A DNA stretch of 7,908 nucleotides from Saprospiraceae bacterium (GTDB taxonomy: Bacteria; Bacteroidota; Bacteroidia; Bacteroidales; JAIPBB01), in NCBI GenBank assembly GCA_021739805.1, contig JAIPBB010000255.1, positions 1 to 7,908 on the forward strand. The letters run 5' to 3'. Positions 5,413 through 7,908 of this stretch are shown here, in pieces. Position 1 is the stretch's first letter, and every line of letters begins with the position of its first letter. The notes under the pieces were generated by a model, which did no database searches, was not told where the DNA came from, and was given only the letters and a program-made list of their open reading frames with translations. Made by a program: the position numbers and the translations under genes.

Positions 5413-7143
5413 TTAACTTTTTTGATATTCATCTATAGCTTCTGTAATATTTATTACATAATCACCAACTTTCTCACTTAAAGAAAAGATATCGCTATAA
5501 AATGCACCAACTTTGTGTTTGCATTTTTTTGCTTTCAGATCTTCAATATGTTTTTGTCTTAATTCATTTCTTTTAACATTAATTTTTTCTTCAATTTCTA
5601 AGGCAACTGTTAAATCCACAATATTATAATCTTTCTCAAGATTACTATTCATTTCTTTAAATGAGTCATTTATCAGGCAAAAAATTTCGTCCAACGATTG
5701 TTTTTGCTCGTCATTAAATTTTACTTTCCCTTGGTTTTTATTATCAATTACTCTTGAAACCTGAAAAATCACATCAGCAACACTTTCAAGATCATCAATA
5801 ATTTTAAGCATAGCCCTAATATTTGCAGAGCCTTTATGACTCATTTCACTTTCGGAAACCTTAGTAAGGTATTGTGCAATCTCTATTTCCATATTATCTG
5901 TAATTTGCTCAAATTTTTCAGTTTTTTTCAGCAATTTTTCATACTCTTTATGTTTTAATTCTGACAGTAATTCAGGAATAAAGGTGAACATTCTTTCTAC
6001 TCTTTTTCCAAAAAGAAGAATTTCTTTTTTTGCCTGAAGAGTAGATAATTCACTAATTGAAAGCATACTTGTATTTATATATTTCAATCTAAATTCTTCA
6101 TCTTCATCTTCTTTAGAAGAAACCATTTTTGTTGCAATTTTTGCTATTTGTGGGGCAAACCATATTAAAATAAATGTATTAATAATATTAAATGTTGTAT
6201 GAAAAATAGAAAGAGCAATAGGATAAATGCCTTTAATAGATTCAAAATCTGTTGATGAAAGGTCAGTTTGCAATATTGAAACTCCATGTTGTTGCATAAC
6301 TATTTTATCAATAATCCTCAAAAAATAACTAAAGATCGATAATATCCAAACTACACCAAACACATTAAACAATAAGTGAGCTCTTGCAGCTCTTTTCGCT
6401 GAAACATTTGCAACAATTGCAGCCAGATTTGCTGTAATTGTAGTTCCAATATTTTCGCCTAACACCATAGCAGCAGCAAGTTCAAATGGAATAATTCCAT
6501 TATAACACATTACGAGTGTTAATGCCATTGTCGCACTTGATGATTGGATAATTATTGTAAGTATTGTACCAATTGTAACAAACAAAATAGTTGATAGTAA
6601 ACCTAAATCTGTATATTTTGATAAGAAAGCTAATACACCTGCGTTATTATTTAAATCTGGAACCGAATCTTTTAAAAATTGTAATCCAATAAAAAGTATT
6701 GCAAAACCTATTAAAAATTCGCCCCATGATTTTCTCATGTTATTCTTCGAAAAGAAAAGTGGAAAGCTTAATCCTATAAGAGGTAAGGATAAAAAACTAA
6801 GACTTACTTTAAATCCAACTATTGAAATTATCCATGCAGTAACTGTTGTTCCAATATTTGCACCCATAATAACACCAACAGCACCAACAAGAGTAAGTAA
6901 ACCTGCATTAACAAAGCTAACAACCATAACAGTTGTTGCTGAAGAAGATTGAATGGTAGTTGTTACTAAAATCCCTGTAAACACACCCTTCAAGCGATTA
7001 TTTGTCATTGCTGACAAAATATTTCTCATTTTATTTCCGGAAACTTTTTGCAAAGCTTCGCTCATCAATTTCATTCCAAAAAGAAATAAACCAAGTGATC
7101 CAACAAGGGTAAGAATTCCCCAAAAACCAGATAAAATATCCAT
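5413..7143 (-). CDS. Na+/phosphate cotransporter family protein with C-terminal PhoU-like domain
   Basis: The 576-residue membrane protein has the duplicated core of the Na/Pi cotransporter (NptA/SLC34-like) family. The first repeat carries QSSSATTVMVVSFVNAG (65-81) and GANIGTT (94-100). The second carries QSSSATMALTLVMCYNG (200-216) and GENIGTT (229-235). The paired QSSS motifs line the sodium and phosphate path in this family. Hydrophobic segments fill residues 7-335, with the last membrane helix near 308-330. Residues about 355-576 are cytoplasmic, charged and helical, including KIIDDLESVADVIFQVS (447-463) and SLSEKVGDYVINITEAI (554-570), the pattern of a PhoU-like helical bundle that is often fused to bacterial members and may sense or regulate phosphate. 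The role is presumably sodium-driven phosphate movement; direction and substrate are inferred. No pst or pho regulatory genes are next to it. It lies between hflX and the decarboxylase, with gaps suggesting its own promoter. Confidence 0.93.
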   Translation of the reverse strand: MDILSGFWGILTLVGSLGLFLFGMKLMSEALQKVSGNKMRNILSAMTNNRLKGVFTGILVTTTIQSSSATTVMVVSFVNAGLLTLVGAVGVIMGANIGTTVTAWIISIVGFKVSLSFLSLPLIGLSFPLFFSKNNMRKSWGEFLIGFAILFIGLQFLKDSVPDLNNNAGVLAFLSKYTDLGLLSTILFVTIGTILTIIIQSSSATMALTLVMCYNGIIPFELAAAMVLGENIGTTITANLAAIVANVSAKRAARAHLLFNVFGVVWILSIFSYFLRIIDKIVMQQHGVSILQTDLSSTDFESIKGIYPIALSIFHTTFNIINTFILIWFAPQIAKIATKMVSSKEDEDEEFRLKYINTSMLSISELSTLQAKKEILLFGKRVERMFTFIPELLSELKHKEYEKLLKKTEKFEQITDNMEIEIAQYLTKVSESEMSHKGSANIRAMLKIIDDLESVADVIFQVSRVIDNKNQGKVKFNDEQKQSLDEIFCLINDSFKEMNSNLEKDYNIVDLTVALEIEEKINVKRNELRQKHIEDLKAKKCKHKVGAFYSDIFSLSEKVGDYVINITEAIDEYQKS

Positions 7144-7168
7144 GAAATAATTAAAATTTATTATCCCC

Positions 7169-7176
7169 CAAAAGTA
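7169..7176 (-). promoter_or_regulatory. Candidate Bacteroidetes -7 box for the Na/Pi transporter
   Basis: The minus strand reads TACTTTTG, the same octamer as the box before the decarboxylase and an exact fit to TAnnTTTG. It lies about 26 bases before the transporter ATG in the 136-base gap after hflX. The rest of the gap (7177-7279) is almost pure A/T with only weak hairpin potential, so no firm hflX terminator can be called. No good -33 TTTG is seen. Confidence 0.42.
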
Positions 7177-7279
7177 AAATAATGCTGTGATTATTTATAG
7201 AAATGATTATTTTTTTATGAATGTTTTTTAACAAATTACAAAAATTTATAAAATTTATTATTTTATTAGATAATAATTT

Positions 7280-7908
7280 TTAATAAAGAAATTTATTAAA
7301 AGGATACCTCTTCATATGCATTTTCTTAACTTCATTATAAAGCAAATCTTTTAATTCCTGAAAATTTTGTTTTTCAGTAGCTGAAATAAAAATGCAGTGA
7401 GAATCTATTTTTGCCATCCATGTATTTTTTAATTGTTCGAGATTTAGATTTTCTTTTGTTGCAAGAGTAAGATCGTCTTCTTCTTTTTGGATAAAAGTAT
7501 ATGCATCTATTTTATTAAAAACAACTATTATTGGTTTATCAATTACTTTTATATCAATTAAAGTCTGGTTAACGGTATTAATTTGTTCTTCGAAATCAGG
7601 ATGAGAAATATCAACAATATGTAATAGCACATCAGATTCTCTTACTTCATCAAGAGTAGATTTAAATGATTCTACAAGTCCGTGAGGAAGTTTTCTGATA
7701 AATCCAACTGTATCGGAAAGCAAAAAAGGTAAATTTTCGATAACAACTTTTCTAACTGTTGTGTCAAGTGTTGCAAAAAGCTTATTCTCGGCAAAGATAT
7801 TTGATTTGCTGATTAGATTCATTAATGTTGATTTCCCAACATTTGTATAGCCAACTAATGCCACTCTGATTAGGCTTTGACGATTTTTCCTTTGAGTGAT
7901 CATTTGTT
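7280..7908 (-). CDS. hflX: GTPase HflX, C-terminal part including the G domain
   Basis: The coding frame continues past the right edge: codons upstream of the apparent Met at 7903 remain open, and HflX proteins are about 400 residues, so roughly the N-terminal half is missing. HflX is a GTPase that binds the 50S subunit and rescues or splits stalled or hibernating ribosomes. Counting from the methionine at 7903, the visible parts are QRKNRQ (end of the linker helix), the P-loop GYTNVGKST (18-26), the switch region ATLDTT (44-49) typical of HflX, DTVGFIRKLPHGLVESFKST (64-83) with the G3 motif DTVG, NKID (130-133) as G4 and SATE (174-177) as G5. The tail HMKRYPFNKFLY resembles the ends of Bacteroidetes HflX proteins. 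All guanine-nucleotide motifs look intact. The transporter gene follows 136 bases downstream. Confidence 0.95.
   Translation of the reverse strand, partial: QMITQRKNRQSLIRVALVGYTNVGKSTLMNLISKSNIFAENKLFATLDTTVRKVVIENLPFLLSDTVGFIRKLPHGLVESFKSTLDEVRESDVLLHIVDISHPDFEEQINTVNQTLIDIKVIDKPIIVVFNKIDAYTFIQKEEDDLTLATKENLNLEQLKNTWMAKIDSHCIFISATEKQNFQELKDLLYNEVKKMHMKRYPFNKFLY

Noticed and set aside
6737..7150. Plus-strand open frames antisense to the Na/Pi transporter
   Set aside because: They mirror conserved transporter sequence and have no independent features.

Overview
The window comes from an AT-rich member of the Bacteroidota. Three things point there: a type IX secretion (T9SS) C-terminal sorting domain on the protein at 1834-2637, a signal-peptide beta-barrel protein of a kind common in Bacteroidetes at 391-1428, and TACTTTTG boxes that fit the Bacteroidetes -7 promoter consensus TAnnTTTG upstream of two genes. 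The combination suggests a Bacteroidales- or Flavobacteriia-like organism, but the sequence does not fix the genus. No rRNA, tRNA, CRISPR array, transposase or phage gene is visible.

Left part, 1-1833. The left edge cuts through the start of a minus-strand lipoprotein. Its first 54 residues carry the N-terminal signature of glycoside hydrolase family 92 (alpha-mannosidases). Next comes a minus-strand outer-membrane-type protein of unknown function (391-1428). A 405-base gap follows. It holds a patch of small hairpins that also reads like protein on the minus strand (about 1445-1570), then a 12-bp perfect inverted repeat with a T-rich tail (1638-1680), then very AT-rich DNA.

Middle, 1834-2780. 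The only plus-strand gene encodes a small secreted protein: signal peptide, lamin-tail domain (LTD) and T9SS sorting domain. It converges on rlmF. The 142 bases between the two stop codons contain a long imperfect palindrome (2656-2730) that may terminate transcription from both sides or may be a dispersed repeat.

Right part, 2780-7908, all minus strand. In transcription order (right to left) the genes are the GTPase domain of hflX (its N-terminus is off the right edge), a Na+/phosphate symporter family protein with a PhoU-like tail, a PLP-dependent group II decarboxylase family protein, and rlmF (23S rRNA m6A1618 methyltransferase). The last two lie 40 bases apart and are probably cotranscribed. 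rlmF appears to start at a TTG codon. The symporter and the decarboxylase each have a TACTTTTG box shortly before the start codon, so each probably has its own promoter.

Most of this is ordinary chromosome: housekeeping translation genes (hflX, rlmF), a transporter, an amino-acid decarboxylase-like enzyme and typical Bacteroidetes surface proteins. I found no convincing new multi-gene system. The parts most worth a second look are the non-coding structures at 1445-1680 and 2656-2730, and the very small LTD protein exported by T9SS.
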